Shown here: positions 31,815 to 43,433 of the stretch, piece by piece
How positions within the stretch are numbered: the stretch's first letter is position 1
Layout: each line of letters starts with the position of its first letter
Assembly (NCBI GenBank): GCA_903813345.2
Contig: CAIIXF020000003.1
Span: forward strand, 11,608,931-11,672,930
DNA: 64,000 bases
Direction of reading: 5' to 3'
Origin: Owenia fusiformis
Taxonomy: Eukaryota; Annelida; Polychaeta; Sabellida; Oweniidae
Notes under the pieces: model-generated
The model's database searches: none
Told to the model about the DNA's origin: nothing
Seen by the model: only the letters and a program-made list of their open reading frames with translations
Made by a program: the position numbers and the translations under genes

Positions 31815-32610
31815 CACGGTGTTATAGCATGACGGTTACGCCACCTCTGAAAACGAGGTTGGACAGCTACGTTCACTAATTTATCCAATAAAATGGCCGC
31901 GATGGAAGAGAAAACTAAGGTTGGCGCATTATTTTCTATTTCTGTGTATCAATGAAAGGATGAACGATTTATGTAAAAATCGCATTCGGTGATACTTTCA
32001 GTAATGTATATTTTGAACGTAGCCTTTGCAAATTGATGCCCGGGGATAACATGAAATAAGAGAAAAACTGTCGAGTTTGAAATTCAAAACTACACAAAAA
32101 TTTAGTAATTTGTTTATTTTTGTTTTTGTTGTTAGGGCATGGTCTACATTGCCTAAAAACCTTGTGGTATATAGATGTAACCTACATACGATCATGCAAA
32201 GCCAATTGAGCATTGGAAACCACCTATGTTCTACTCAAGCCATAATAATGTAATTTGAATTTGCAGTAGTTATACACAGTTTACTTATACTTACAGTTAA
32301 TATTTTGAGTGGCTCATGTACTGAGACAACACGAGAATGGACCAAATATTATAAACTTTGATATCTCAGTCGGTAGGTTTACAGATTATATTCTGTTTCT
32401 TGTAGACCACCTGGCAGATTTGACCCAGTCTTTATAACCATCCATATATACGTCACCGAATGGAACTAGTTTAAAAGGAAATCTTATCTGTGAATATTTC
32501 CTACAGGCGAGAAAGAGGACATGCTGCCTTTCCCATCCGCCATTTTTTGTTATCGTTACCGCAAAATTTTGCAAATCGCCTTGACCTAACCATAATGCTA
32601 TAACACCGTG
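31815..32610. mobile_element. Candidate Transib-like non-autonomous element (CACGGTG ends, 5-bp TSD)
   Basis: The termini are CACGGTGTTATAGCAT and its inverse, with TIR similarity continuing to about 24 bp (two mismatches). Flanks are AATAG on both sides (31810-31814, 32611-32615), a 5-bp target duplication. Transib and ProtoRAG elements have CAC-starting heptamer-like ends (CACWRTG class) and 5-bp duplications, so this matches in both features. Inverted subterminal AAAATGGC(C/G)GCGATGGA sequences lie about 75-90 bp in from each end. No transposase ORF; 796 bp. Confidence 0.6.
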
Positions 32611-33417
32611 AATAGGGGACCATAAGTTTACACATTCCATGTGTACGTTCATCAAAATAGTGCGATCTTAACCTCCCTAATAACTGAAATTGTTGACTCA
32701 ACCAATAGAATCATTCTATGTTTGTTTATGTTTGTTCACATTAATATGGAAGAAAATCGGACATTTTACTAAAAAGATGTTATTGTAAATCTTAGAAATA
32801 ATGATAAAGGTAGTATACACCACACACTCAATGGTATTGATTGTGGTTTTCAGAGACTCTCAATAGGGACTTTAAGCTTGCAATGTTTTTCACAACCTAA
32901 ATGTGAATGGAAAATATTTAGCGATGCATTTGTATGGGCGATTGGTCATAGGTTGGCGTTTCGATTTTATATGCAAGCTTAATCTCCCTAATGTTAACAT
33001 TAAGGTAAGAGTGTATGTTACTCATAACATTTTCTTAGGATAACATTTCTTGAATTGATGAATATGCAAAAATTATTCTTAGCATATCATCCTTCATTTC
33101 ATTATTTGAATAATCAATCTGGAGATAAACTCAAATAAGGAAGTGTGTTATAAAACATCATCATATATGTTCAATGTTTTTTCAGAAGCTGGATCAAAAT
33201 ATTTGTCTTACTAAAATTATTGGCAAAGGTATGATGTACTAAATTCTTGTACTGTATTTATGATTTTAATAGCACTGTACCTCGTGAATCATTACTGATA
33301 AACAAGATACAGAAAACCTGTTCAAAGTAAATGCTATAATAAGGCATCATAGAAATTATCATAAAGAGAGGTATTTAGAATTTCTTAGCAACTTATAAAT
33401 AACTAGATTTTGGAAAT

Positions 33418-34893
33418 TGAACGAGTTCAATTTCAGACTCCAGATCTAGACTTTTTTTAGCCGAGTCATCCAGAATAAGCCGAGTCATCCAAAATAAGCT
33501 GAGTCATCCAGAAAAAGATAGATGGATAACATAGAAAGGGAGGATAGGATAGAATAGGAAGGAACGATAGGATAGAATAAGAAAGAAGGATAGGATAGAA
33601 CAGAATAGGAAGAAAGGATATGATAGGGGAGGATAGGATAGGAAGGATAGGAAGGAAATGATACGAAGGAAGGATAGATAGGAGGGATAGGATAGGATAG
33701 GGTAAGATCAGATAGGAAGAATGGATGAATTTTTCAATATTTTCTTCTCTACTCTTGACTTTCTATCAGGATACCATCAGATCGATTTTCCGAAATTTCA
33801 AAACGCCATAACTTCCGAACCAGGAGTCGAATCGAAATTTGATTTAAAGATTCGGATTCCTGACAAAATTCTACCCCTATTTCATAACTCATACGTTAAA
33901 TTTGGCGAATTTTTATTTTGACCTACTTTTCGGACACGCCATAACTTCGGAACCGGAAGTCGGATCGAAATTTGGTTTGTAGATTCGGATTCCTGAGAAA
34001 ATTCTATACTTAATTCATTACTCAAACGTTAAATTTGGAGAATTTTTTATTTTAACCAACTTTTCGGACACCATATCTCAAAAGTGGGGCGAAATACTTT
34101 CTGACGGCAAAAGGCTAACACTATTAGCACACTCTTGGCTACATGTATACAAAATTTCGAAGAATATAATTAATCTGTAGTGTCAGAATAGCAAAATTAA
34201 GGAAAAACTTTGAATTTGACCTAGATTTTGACCTAGGCATTTTGGTGTCCAAATTTTGAAGCTAGATGGCTTTGAGGTCCCATTCTTTTAAAAGCTTTCA
34301 TTATATTTAGCTGAACTCAGTCTATATTTCGTATTTTTCACTTCAAAAAAATCTTTTTTCCCATTGACTTAACATGGGCACCAAATTTAGCGATTTTTGA
34401 GCTTTCAAAACGCCATAACTTCCGAACCGGAAGTCCGATCCGAATTTGGTTTTCAGATTCGGAATCCTGAGAAAATATTCTATAAGACTCATATCCTAGA
34501 CATTTGATTCGGAGAACTTTTTTTTGGACCTCGTTTTCGGACACTGATATCTCGAAATCGGATTGAGATATCAAAAAACTAAACCGACCCTAGATTTCCT
34601 ACTTTTTTATGAGGAACACAATGAAAAAAAACCGGATCGAAAATATTGAAGGACGACTGAGAAAATCGAAAAAAGTGACAAAGTACTGGATTTGACCTAG
34701 TTCTTGACCTTTGACCTAGATAAAAATTTGACCCAATTTCCGAGGAACTAGATACTGGACCTAAATTGACCAAATGACTGACTTTACTCAAGACCTTATG
34801 GTTATTGAGAAAACTGGTTTAGAAAAAGAATAATAAGAAGAAGAATAAGAAAACTGACGAAAACAATAGACTCCAGATTTTCAATCTGGAGTC
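33418..34893. repeat. Satellite-like element, copy A
   Basis: It begins with AAATTGAACGAGTTCAATTT and ends with the hairpin AGACTCCAGAT..ATCTGGAGTCT. The interior holds a GGATAGGA microsatellite (33535-33715) and several diverged units with CGCCATAACTTCCGAACCGG and TTGACCTAG. It is the inverted counterpart of 39540-41017. The translated ORFs are artefacts. Confidence 0.8.
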
Positions 34894-35264
34894 TAATAAA
34901 AAAAGAGACTTCTACAAACCATCAGTGTAAAACTTACAAGTGATAGCACAGTGTGAAAAACAAGCACCAGAGACTAAACAAAGGTGGCATCAAAGCACCT
35001 AGTACAGATGGATAAAAACAAACAAACAAAGCAACTTACACACATACACACAGGTTTAACTGCACTCAAACATTAAACAGTCAATTTGACAGGTATTCAG
35101 AATTTTTGGGGAAATGCTGTGGTAATGCTTCATTGATTAAACAGGGGATCAAACAGCAGGGGATCAAACAAGTCCAACCATTCATTTATGAAAACATTTT
35201 GAACTAACTTTATGGCACACTAATGACATCTTATATGAGTGTGCTGTACTAAAAGCATAGCTTT

Positions 35265-35620
35265 TAGATCCCCATTGGATCCCCTTATATTGGATTATCA
35301 TAATCCTAATCCACGAGGAGTTCCTTATATATTTTAAGTGATGAAACATGTGTTCAAGTACAATGTAACTTTGCATGAAAATTGTAAAAAAAATGAGGGA
35401 CGATGGTGAAAATGACGATTGTATTTTGAAAAAAGCTTGTTGGTGGGTGGATTAAACATGGCTTATGAGATAATCCAATTGATCTTGAAACCATTCTTTG
35501 AATTTTTCTTAGAGATTATACATTGGCCTTTCATATGCATTCATTTTTGTACAGCCAGAAACTACTAGAAAAAAATTATTTACTGTCAAAAATCTGTTGC
35601 GATACTTTCCCTCACTCTTT
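35265..35620. repeat. Long inverted repeat, right arm
   Basis: Partner of 30225-30570. Confidence 0.8.
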
Positions 35621-36296
35621 ATCTCCATCGTGTTGTACCGTACCCAACTATCTGTTAAACTTTTTTTTTTTTGGGGGGGGGGGGTGTTTGGTCATGGTAT
35701 TGTCTGTTTGTTGAGGTTTTGACTAGTTTTTGTTCTCCGTATTGTCAAATATTTAGATTTCTCCCGTATTTGTATTCAATCGGGATGGTTTCGCCCTATG
35801 GCGTTGGTAATCTGTATCAGGGTGTGGTCGGTTCATTGTTGCAGTTAAGATTGGTTGTTTGGTTCATTGTTTGTACTTATATTGTCAGGTATGTTTTATG
35901 TTGATATTGTATGAATTTGAGGGGTTGTTAATGTGTTCGTGTTTGGTTGTATTTTCTTATTTTTCGGAGTTTTGCGGTGTTTTCGGTTGATGGGGTGAGT
36001 TTGGCGGTATGTGGGGTAGGTCTCCGACAGGTAAGTTGTTTTTCAATGAGTCGAGTGTTTTGTTCTTGGTCTTAGCTTTCTGTTAGTGTTATAATCGTAG
36101 AATATCATGTTGTTGAGATATGAACTTGAGTGTGGGGGAGCTGTTTTCCTGTTCTGAGATGATTTTTTGTCGTTTCTTGAGTTTCGTTGGATTGGAAATG
36201 AACCATGATATGGAGATATCTTTTTTGTTCAGTTGGTGTGGGTTTATTCGGGTTGGTTGTTTTGGTATCATTTATCTTATAGGGCTTATGGGTAAA

Positions 36297-37005
36297 AGAA
36301 CACGTAGGTTATCGCAAACAAGTTCAAACGATTCTAACTTGAATTATGAATATTTTCTGATCATGAACATGGGTGTATCTTTTAGTTCCATTCATTATCT
36401 TCAAGAAAAGTATATATATTGATAATTTAGTTAATCAGACCTAGGTGATATTGAAGGGGCAATGGACCAATCAACATACTTTTTCATAAATGTTGACCTA
36501 ATTTTCACCAAAAATGCAACCTTTTATTATATTGTTGGATGCATAATTAGAATGTGCTTTGAGACATGTTCAATTTCCTAAAAGGAAAAAGTTGATTGTT
36601 CCAGGGACTTTAAAGATACTGAATTTGGATGACCAAAATGAACTGAAACCAATGGATAGCATGAGATTTCTCAATAGAGAAATAACATGGGGAACACTTA
36701 AAGTTTTTTCTTTTAAGAACCATTTGATACATCAAAATAGAGAATAGTAATGCATTAAACATTGTAAAAAATGATTGCATTTTTGGTGAAAATGGGGTCA
36801 ACATCTTTGAAAAAGTGTGTTGATGGGTTGATTGCTAGTTAAATATCTCCGAGTTTGTTTGACTTTATTGTTACTGTATATAATTTTCTTTGAGATAATG
36901 AATTGATCTAAAAGATAAACCTGTCTTCATTGTCAGAAAATAGTCATAATCCAAGATATAACCTTCTGAAATTGTTTGCGATAACCTACGTGCTCCTTTA
37001 GTAAA
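36297..37005. repeat. Foldback element with arms of more than 200 bp
   Basis: CACGTAGGTTATCGCAAACAA at 36300 is inverted at about 36975-37000. The arms stay alignable inward through TATTTTCTGA, ATTCATTATCT and GTTGACC..ATTTTCACCAAAAATGCAA. Central part about 36530-36770. Non-coding, with no clear target duplication. Confidence 0.8.
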
Positions 37006-37257
37006 AAAGTGTTCAAAATGGTGAGAAACTCAATGATTTAGACTCAAACTCAAGCAGTTTATACGTCAGCACCACAAGTGGTGATATATTGTAGTATAAT
37101 TCTTTCCGGCAGCAGTTGGTGTTCGGCGGTTGGTGTTCGGAGTTCGATATTATTCATCTGTCAGCTTAACAAATGGCAAGTGCGTTCAACTGTCAGGCTT
37201 AATTTGGAACGTACCCTGTGATATAAGTATTTATGTTTCATTGTGTATCCATTGTAG

Positions 37258-37402
37258 TGAACTAGACAAGGTGTATGGAGGCGACGTGCGCAAACGATTC
37301 AATTTCAAAGACTACAGTATGGAGCCTAAACGTGGACTTCTGACAATGTCCATTGCTATAGCAGACGACATTGAATTTCGTATTGCAGCAGGGGCATTAA
37401 AG
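37258..37402 (+). CDS. FMO1 exon 5
   Basis: After a TTGTAG acceptor the stop-free frame reads ELDKVYGG..RKRFNFKDYSMEPKRGLLTMSIAIADDIEFRIAAGALK, equivalent to the RF-H-x-x-x-GLKPKH..D-x-x-N-R-I-x-S-G block of FMOs. The entering phase needs two bases from the missing exon. The donor GTTCTA is weak, but the next exon begins exactly where homology resumes. The 5' boundary is less certain. Confidence 0.8.
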
Positions 37403-37777
37403 GTTCTAAAACACTATTGATGAATGGCATATAAATGAATTGTTTTATGTATAAATCATCATCGCGTTAACATGGTTAACAATTAACTGTACAATATATA
37501 TGAGAGAGCTTCAACTCTAACACTTAACCAGCATCGAACCTACCGTGAAATATTCTTTAATATTTGTAAAAGTAAAACAAAGCAGAGACAAACAGCTGTT
37601 GAAAATTTAGATAAGTTCCTTAGCTTGTATTTGCGATTGCAACTTCCGACTGTCGGATAACGGGTAAACTTACCTTTTATGGGCAACTAATTAAAATATA
37701 AATAGTATCTGCTATTACTTCATTCATATGAATTGTTATCTTATTATGATCATTCATGTGTAAATGCTTGCATGTAG

Positions 37778-37910
37778 ATGAAGGGAGAAGTCAAGGAAAT
37801 TACAAAGACTGGAGCAATATTTCAAGATGGCAGTCGTATAGATGATATTGATGACATTGTGTTCGCAACTGGTTTTAATCCATCCACTGAGTTTCTGGAT
37901 GATAGTCTAG
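37778..37910 (+). CDS. FMO1 exon 6
   Basis: 133 bp between TGTAG and GTTAGT. It encodes MKGEVKEITKTGAIFQDGSR..DDIDDIVFATGFNPSTEF, including the FATG-Y/F motif that links the FAD and NADPH domains in FMOs. Exit phase 1. Confidence 0.93.
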
Positions 37911-38153
37911 GTTAGTATGAATGACATTGTTCTCAATTTACTTTGAAGTTAAAGTAAGGATTGAAAGTGGGATGAAATATCAGCTCCCATAGGTAATTAT
38001 ATAGCAATGGCTGAATGGATATAACGATCTGTCATTTCCAATCAATTTTTTTCATACACAATATCTTCTAACTGCAAAGACTGTATTCTTTATGTGTTTG
38101 TTGGTGTCAAGAACTTGGGGTAAACTTTGTTTCATTCTTGGTCTTCGTTGCAG

Positions 38154-38275
38154 GTACATTAGAGACAATTAATCTCTACAAATACATGATTCCAGTGGAC
38201 GACGACTCGCGGTCCCTATTTTTCATTGGCATTGCTAATGTTCTTGGCCCAAACACTGCAGCTTTTGAGTTACAA
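38154..38275 (+). CDS. FMO1 exon 7
   Basis: 122 bp between TTGCAG and GTAAGA. It encodes TLETINLYKYMIPVDDDSRSLFFIGIANVLGPNTAAFELQ, matching the LYK..P..L.FIG..Q..G...P..E.Q block of FMOs. Exit phase 0. Confidence 0.93.
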
Positions 38276-38459
38276 GTAAGAGGAATAAAGATTTACCTTT
38301 TATGTCCCAACCACCTCGTGTTGGGCAATATTGTCGACCTCTACAGATATCACTTCATTTTCAGGTATAGCTTTTGGATACATACAGATGTTGTACAGAG
38401 AATTTCGACTTGATACCTTCTTCCTGCTAAAATCCTTATATCTACTTTATTTTTATTGT

Positions 38460-39140
38460 AAGCCATTTTTGAATTTTCCGTTGTAAAACCTTTTCTGCAA
38501 AGTCTGTCTGCCCGTTTTCAGTTGAACCGTTTGCCAGATCAATTTAAAATTTAAAAGGAATGATTTGTAGTATGTAAATATTTTGAACTAAGTTTTTGGG
38601 CATTCTGGGTGAATGTTAAGGCGGCCATATCCTAAAATTTTGTTTGTAAAGTCTTGTCTACGCGTTTCATCGCAACCTGTTTAACGGATCGATTTCAAAT
38701 TTTCAGGGATGATTCTTTTTATGTGAGTCCTAAAACCATATCTTTAAGTCTTGTCTACGCGTTTTCTGGTGAACCGTTTGACGGATCAATTAAAAATTTT
38801 CAGGACTGATCTTTGTATGAATATCTCGAACTTGTAAGATTTTGGGCATTCTGAGTAAGTGTTTAGATGGTCATTTTTGATTTTTCGATCGCCTTAATAT
38901 CTTCTCTGTAAAGTCTTATCTTCACGTTTCCAGGCCAACAGTTTGAATGATCGATTTCAAATTTTCATTTATGCTAATCTGGAACGAATTAGATTTTTGA
39001 AATCTGAATAAATGTTCAGTTGGCCATTTTGGATTTTGCGTACTAAAATCTTGTCTGTGAAGTCTTGTCTTCGTGTTTCTAGGTTAACTATTTGATGAAT
39101 TGATTTCAAATTTTCAGGGATGATTCTTGATTATTCAATC
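38460..39140. repeat. Diverged tandem repeats in FMO1 intron 7
   Basis: Five diverged units of roughly 100-170 bp share AAAGTCTTGTCTACGCGTTT, GGTGAACCGTTTGA and ATTTCAAATTTTCAGG. Non-coding. Confidence 0.75.
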
Positions 39141-39539
39141 AATGGCTTATGTCTTTAACACATTTCCATCGCAGATAGACCAAAAAGACGGATTTGAATT
39201 TAGCATTTTTTTCCTAATCTTGTTCTCTTAATCTTTGGCATATTTTTGGCTCTCTAGCACATTTTAAGACCAGTTTTCATATGTTGAAGCTCATATAGCT
39301 TATTTTCTTTCGAAATCAGAACCCTATCGGTTTGGCACTGTTAGGATTTTTACAACATTGTTTAGGTGGAGCCCACCATATAATGCCCATTTCACAGAGA
39401 TTATTTTAAAAGAACCGTTGACATGTACATGTCAATTTTTCACTACCTAGAATCACATATTCGAGGGGTTATGTTTGATTGGCACGGTGCCACCCATAGT
39501 GAAATATGACTTAAAATTCATTCTGAATGACTGAGGTAT

Positions 39540-41017
39540 TAGACTCCAGATGTCAATCTGGAGTCTATTGTCTATAAGGTATCCAGTAAAGACCATTATA
39601 CAGTTCATTTAGGTCCAGTATCTAGTTGGTGGGAAATAGGGTCAAATTTTTATCTAGGTCAAAGGTCAAGAACTAGGTCAAATCCAGTACTTTGTCACTT
39701 TTTCGATTTTCTCGGTCGTCCTTCAATATTTTTGATCCGGGTTTTTCATTGTGTTCCTCATAAAAAAAATTGGATAGCGTATGTCGATTTAGTTTTTTGG
39801 TATCTCAAACCGATTTCGAGATATCAGTGTCCGAAAACGAGGTCCAAAGAAAAGTTCTCCGAATCCAATGTCCAGGAAATTTGTCTTATAGGAAGTTCTC
39901 AGGATTCCAAATCTGAAAACCAAATTTCGATCCAACTTCCGGTTCAGAAGTTATGGCGTTTTGCAAACTCAAAAATTGCTAAATTTGGTGCCCCATGTTA
40001 ATTCAATGGGAAAAAATATTTTTTTGAAGTGTAAAATACGAGATATATAGACTAAGTACAGCTAAACATAATGGAAGCCCATAAAAGAAGGGGTCCTCAT
40101 AACCTTCTTTTCCTAAAAATTTGGACACCAAAATGCCTAGGTCAAAATCTAGGTCAAATTCAAAGTTTTTCTTTTGGAAGTTATGGCGTTTTGAAAGCTC
40201 AAAAATCGCTAAATTTGGTGCCCCATGTTATGTCAATGGGAAAAAAGATGTTTTTGAAGTGTAAAATATGAGATATAGACTGAGTACAGCTTAATATAAT
40301 GAAAGCTTATGAAAGAAGGGTACCTCGAAGGCTACTTAGCTCCAAAATTTGGATACCAAAATCCCTAGGTCAAAATCTAGGTCAAATTCATAGTTTTTCC
40401 TTTTTTTGAGATTCTGACACTACATTTAGATGATTTGCTTCAATCTTTTTATACAAGTAGCAAAGAGTGTGCTAATAGTGTTAGCCTTTTGCCGTCAGAA
40501 AGTATTTCGATCCACTTTTGAGATATGGTGTCCGAAAAGTAGGTCAAAATAAAAAGTTCTCCAAATTTAACGTATGAGTTATGAGTCCAGGTTCAGGTCC
40601 ATGTCCAGTCCAGTTCCAAGGCCAGTCCAGGTCTAAGTCCAGTCCAAGACCAGCCCAGGTTCAATCCAGCCAAGGTCCAAGTCCAGTCCAAGGCCAGTCT
40701 AAGTCCAGTCCAGGTCCAAGTCCATGTCTGATCTAGTCAAACTCCAAGTCCAGTCAAAGTCCAAAGTCAGTCCAATCCAGGTCCAAGTCCTGGCCAATGT
40801 CTAGGTCCAAATCCAGGTCCAAGTCAAGTCCCGGTCCAAGTCAACTCCAGTCCAGTCCCAAGTCTAGTCCACGTTCAAGTCCAAGTCCAGGTCGGAGTCC
40901 TGTCAATGTCCAAGTCCAGTCCAGTCTGTCCTTCCATCCGTCCGTCCATCTGTCTGTCTAAAAAACCCTGAAGATCTGTCATCTGGAGTCTGAAATTGAA
41001 CTTGTTCAATTTCCCCA
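39540..41017. repeat. Satellite-like element, copy B (inverted to copy A)
   Basis: It opens with the AGACTCCAGAT..ATCTGGAGTCT hairpin, continues as the inverse of 33418-34893, then holds a GTCCAGGTCCAAGTCC microsatellite (about 40585-40930) and a short TCCGTCCATCTGTC stretch, and ends AAATTGAACTTGTTCAATTT. It contains two internal copies of the CGTTTTGAAAGCTCAAAAAT unit. Confidence 0.8.
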
Positions 41018-41585
41018 GTCTAGTTAACATTCACTCCGTTGGCTTACATATTTCTTCACTTACCCTGTACCATGTTCTATCATTACTGAATGTTTGAAAA
41101 ACATAAAAGATGAAACCAATGCAGCAGAATAAAACGTTAATCTCAGCAAAACTAGTTGGTTTTAGTTTTGAACTCTGCTTAAAATAATTAATTTCCTTAA
41201 TGAAGGGGTATTCCATAGTAGCCGCCACCTAAAATATGTTCTAATAACCTGCCTACCAGTGCCAAACCGGAATATTTCTGATTTAAAAGTATGTAACCTA
41301 TAAATAAAGAAAATACAAAGATATATCACACAAACTCTTCGACTATCAGTCCCACCAATTTTGTATGACTATTTAGTCCGTTTGTGAAAACTATATTCTC
41401 ATTAATAAGAGAATCTAAAGAATCCCTTAAAAGTGACACTTGCGTATGCATGATTAGAAACCCCCGTGTATTTTTATTTGAATCGAGTAAGAAGATACAC
41501 GCTATTTGATTTCGACCTTGCCTTTACCCATAGTTCAAACAAAAATAATTTGTGTTGGTAATTTGGTACATTTTACATTGCAAAG

Positions 41586-41729
41586 GCCAGAATAGCGGCA
41601 AGAGTCCTGTCAGGAAAATTGGAATTACCATCCAAGGCAGTTATGTTAAAGATTTCGAAAGAGGATCGCAGAAGACTCCGAGAGATATTCGGGGATGAGA
41701 AATTTGCAAATGATAAATACAAGAAAACG
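41586..41729 (+). CDS. FMO1 exon 8
   Basis: 144 bp between CAAAG and GTATGT. It encodes ARIAARVLSGKLELPSK..EDRRRLREIFGDEKFANDKYKKT, the QARW..V..G...LPS segment of FMOs. Phase 0 on both sides. Confidence 0.92.
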
Positions 41730-41836
41730 GTATGTCTTGATAAAGGTATTATTTTTTAATACAGATACTTGTGCTAGAGTGCTGCATTAGAGAGTTTAAG
41801 CTTGCATAAAAAAATCGCCCATATACATTGCATGTA

Positions 41837-42853
41837 CACTGGTGATCCACTCGATTACGCTGGTACCGTTTCGGTAACAAAATGTCGGTACATCGAAGGT
41901 ACGATTTTTCTTTTTTTCTTATTTCGCACGGTGTAGGCATAATTCCCACAACATTTTTAACACAAACGTGTATCAGAATCATATGTTTAAGAAAATGTAC
42001 ATATTTGCGAACAAATAGTTCAGAAGACAACAGAATCGTCGATTTAATTCCTCACTTAAAGGCGCACTAAACTTAATTTAGAAGAAAAAAAGAAAAAATA
42101 ATCATTGAAACATGTTACTCACACACTGGCTCAAATATGACACAAAGTTTGATTAGCTTTAATATTGAACAAAGGAAAACATAACTCAAATAGAAAAAAG
42201 CACTTGAAGTTCAGAGATCATTAGACATGCATGCACATGTTAAACAAAGTGCATGTTTTAAATTACTATTGATTTAAAAGATGGCGACACTTCTATAAAA
42301 ATGAATGCATCATGTAATACAAACAACTCTGCCATCTTTCAATGGCATTGCTAAAAACTTGATATATAAAGCTTGACAGATGGAAAATATTTTAAGATAA
42401 TTTATTGTAATCTTTAATGTGGTCTATTTAAGCTGGTGTTAGTGTCAAATGAAACATAACAGAACATATTGCAGTATTGGACATACTATTACATTTAAAT
42501 GTAAGTCTTTATTTTGCCCAAAAATGTTGAAAATTCCCAAAGTGGGCCTTTAAGTTACAGAAACGGTATTTCGAAAAACAGTTAAGATCTGCACTTTTAA
42601 CCCAAACCGTTTATGTAACTTAAGTGAGGAATTAAATCGACGATTCTGTTGTCTTCTGAACTAATCTTTCGCAAACATGTACATTTTCTAAAACACATGA
42701 TACTGATATACGTTTGTGAAAAAAACCTCGTGGGGATTCTGCCTACAACGCATGAAATAAGGAAAAAAGAAAAATCGTACCTTCGACGTTCCGACATTTT
42801 GTTACTAAAACGGTTCCCTTTTGGTAACCAGCGTAATCGAGCGATCACCAGTG
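41837..42853. mobile_element. 1.0-kb element with CACTGGTGATC ends and 230-bp inverted arms
   Basis: It starts CACTGGTGATC and ends GATCACCAGTG. The arms are inverted and imperfect over about 230 bp (GATTACGCTGG, AACAAAATGTCGG, GAATCGTCGATTTAATTCC). CACTG ends recall EnSpm/CACTA elements; no clear target duplication seen. Lies in FMO1 intron 8. No transposase. Confidence 0.75.
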
Positions 42854-43027
42854 ATGCAACTTTCTCGCGTCCAGCTCCAGTATTTGCTTAGACTTAGCAC
42901 GGGATTTCATTGTTTTCATTGCCTCACGACATCATCTAATATGCAACTGTAGTTCTATAGCTGGTTTTGTGATACATACGGGTGACACAAAAATGCCACC
43001 CACGAATACACGACATTTCTCATATAG

Positions 43028-43393
43028 GAATGGTATCCACCTTATATTGAGAGCTTGGCTGATATCCTTGGTGTGAGACCAACACCTTGGAGAATATTCC
43101 TCCTCTTCTTCACGGATCCGAAACTTGCGTATGAGCTCATGTTCAGCTTTCCACTCGCTGTTAGCTACAGATTATACGGGCCTGACTCCAACTGGGCATT
43201 GGCACGGAAAGGTGTTATTGAAAGTAAGGAGAACCTGATGATACCACTGAGGACTGTGAAATATGATGAGGAGACAAATGGAGTTAAGAACAAAGTGGTT
43301 GCAGCTAGTATTGTTGTTGGGATGTCGGCTGCTCTTTTGATGTATAAATTTGACAAGTTGCCTTTTATATCACAATTCATCAAAACATATTGA
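43028..43393 (+). CDS. FMO1 exon 9 (C-terminal, membrane anchor)
   Basis: After CATATAG the frame gives EWYPPYIESLADILGVRPTP..FTDPKLAYELMFSF..YRLYGPDSNWALARK, the conserved FMO C-terminal block (Y-x-D-x-L-A...G-x-x-P; TDP-x-L-A; Y-R-x-x-GP). It ends with a hydrophobic segment (VVAASIVVGMSAALLMYKF), the ER membrane anchor seen in vertebrate FMOs, and stops at TGA 43391-43393. Confidence 0.95.
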   Translation, partial: EWYPPYIESLADILGVRPTPWRIFLLFFTDPKLAYELMFSFPLAVSYRLYGPDSNWALARKGVIESKENLMIPLRTVKYDEETNGVKNKVVAASIVVGMSAALLMYKFDKLPFISQFIKTY

Positions 43394-43433
43394 ACAGTAC
43401 TTGATCAGTTCTAAAGAAGACATACACGAGGGG

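Larger units (their letters stand above)
29439..37257 (+). other. FMO1 intron 4 (about 7.8 kb); central exon not found
   Basis: FMOs have about 50 residues (an S-x-R-x-G-x-W block) between the NADPH motif and the segment in exon 5. I could not find them in this interval. Direct joining of exon 4 to exon 5 gives an immediate TGA, so an exon of 3n+2 bases is required. The interval is filled with repeats: a CATCGTACGGGCATCG cluster (29870-29970), a 350-bp inverted repeat pair, the CACGGTG element, a GGATA-type microsatellite and satellite-like copy A, a T/G-rich strand-skewed stretch (35640-36290) and a foldback (36297-37005). The exon may be overlooked or lost by insertion. Confidence 0.6.

Noticed and set aside
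32386-32701. Two overlapping minus-strand frames at the right end of the CACGGTG element
   Set aside because: They cross the element boundary and overlap each other in different frames; not a transposase.
36089-36422. Open frames in the T/G-rich strand-skewed stretch
   Set aside because: The base skew is unusual, but neither strand shows a known protein pattern, and one frame runs into the foldback element.
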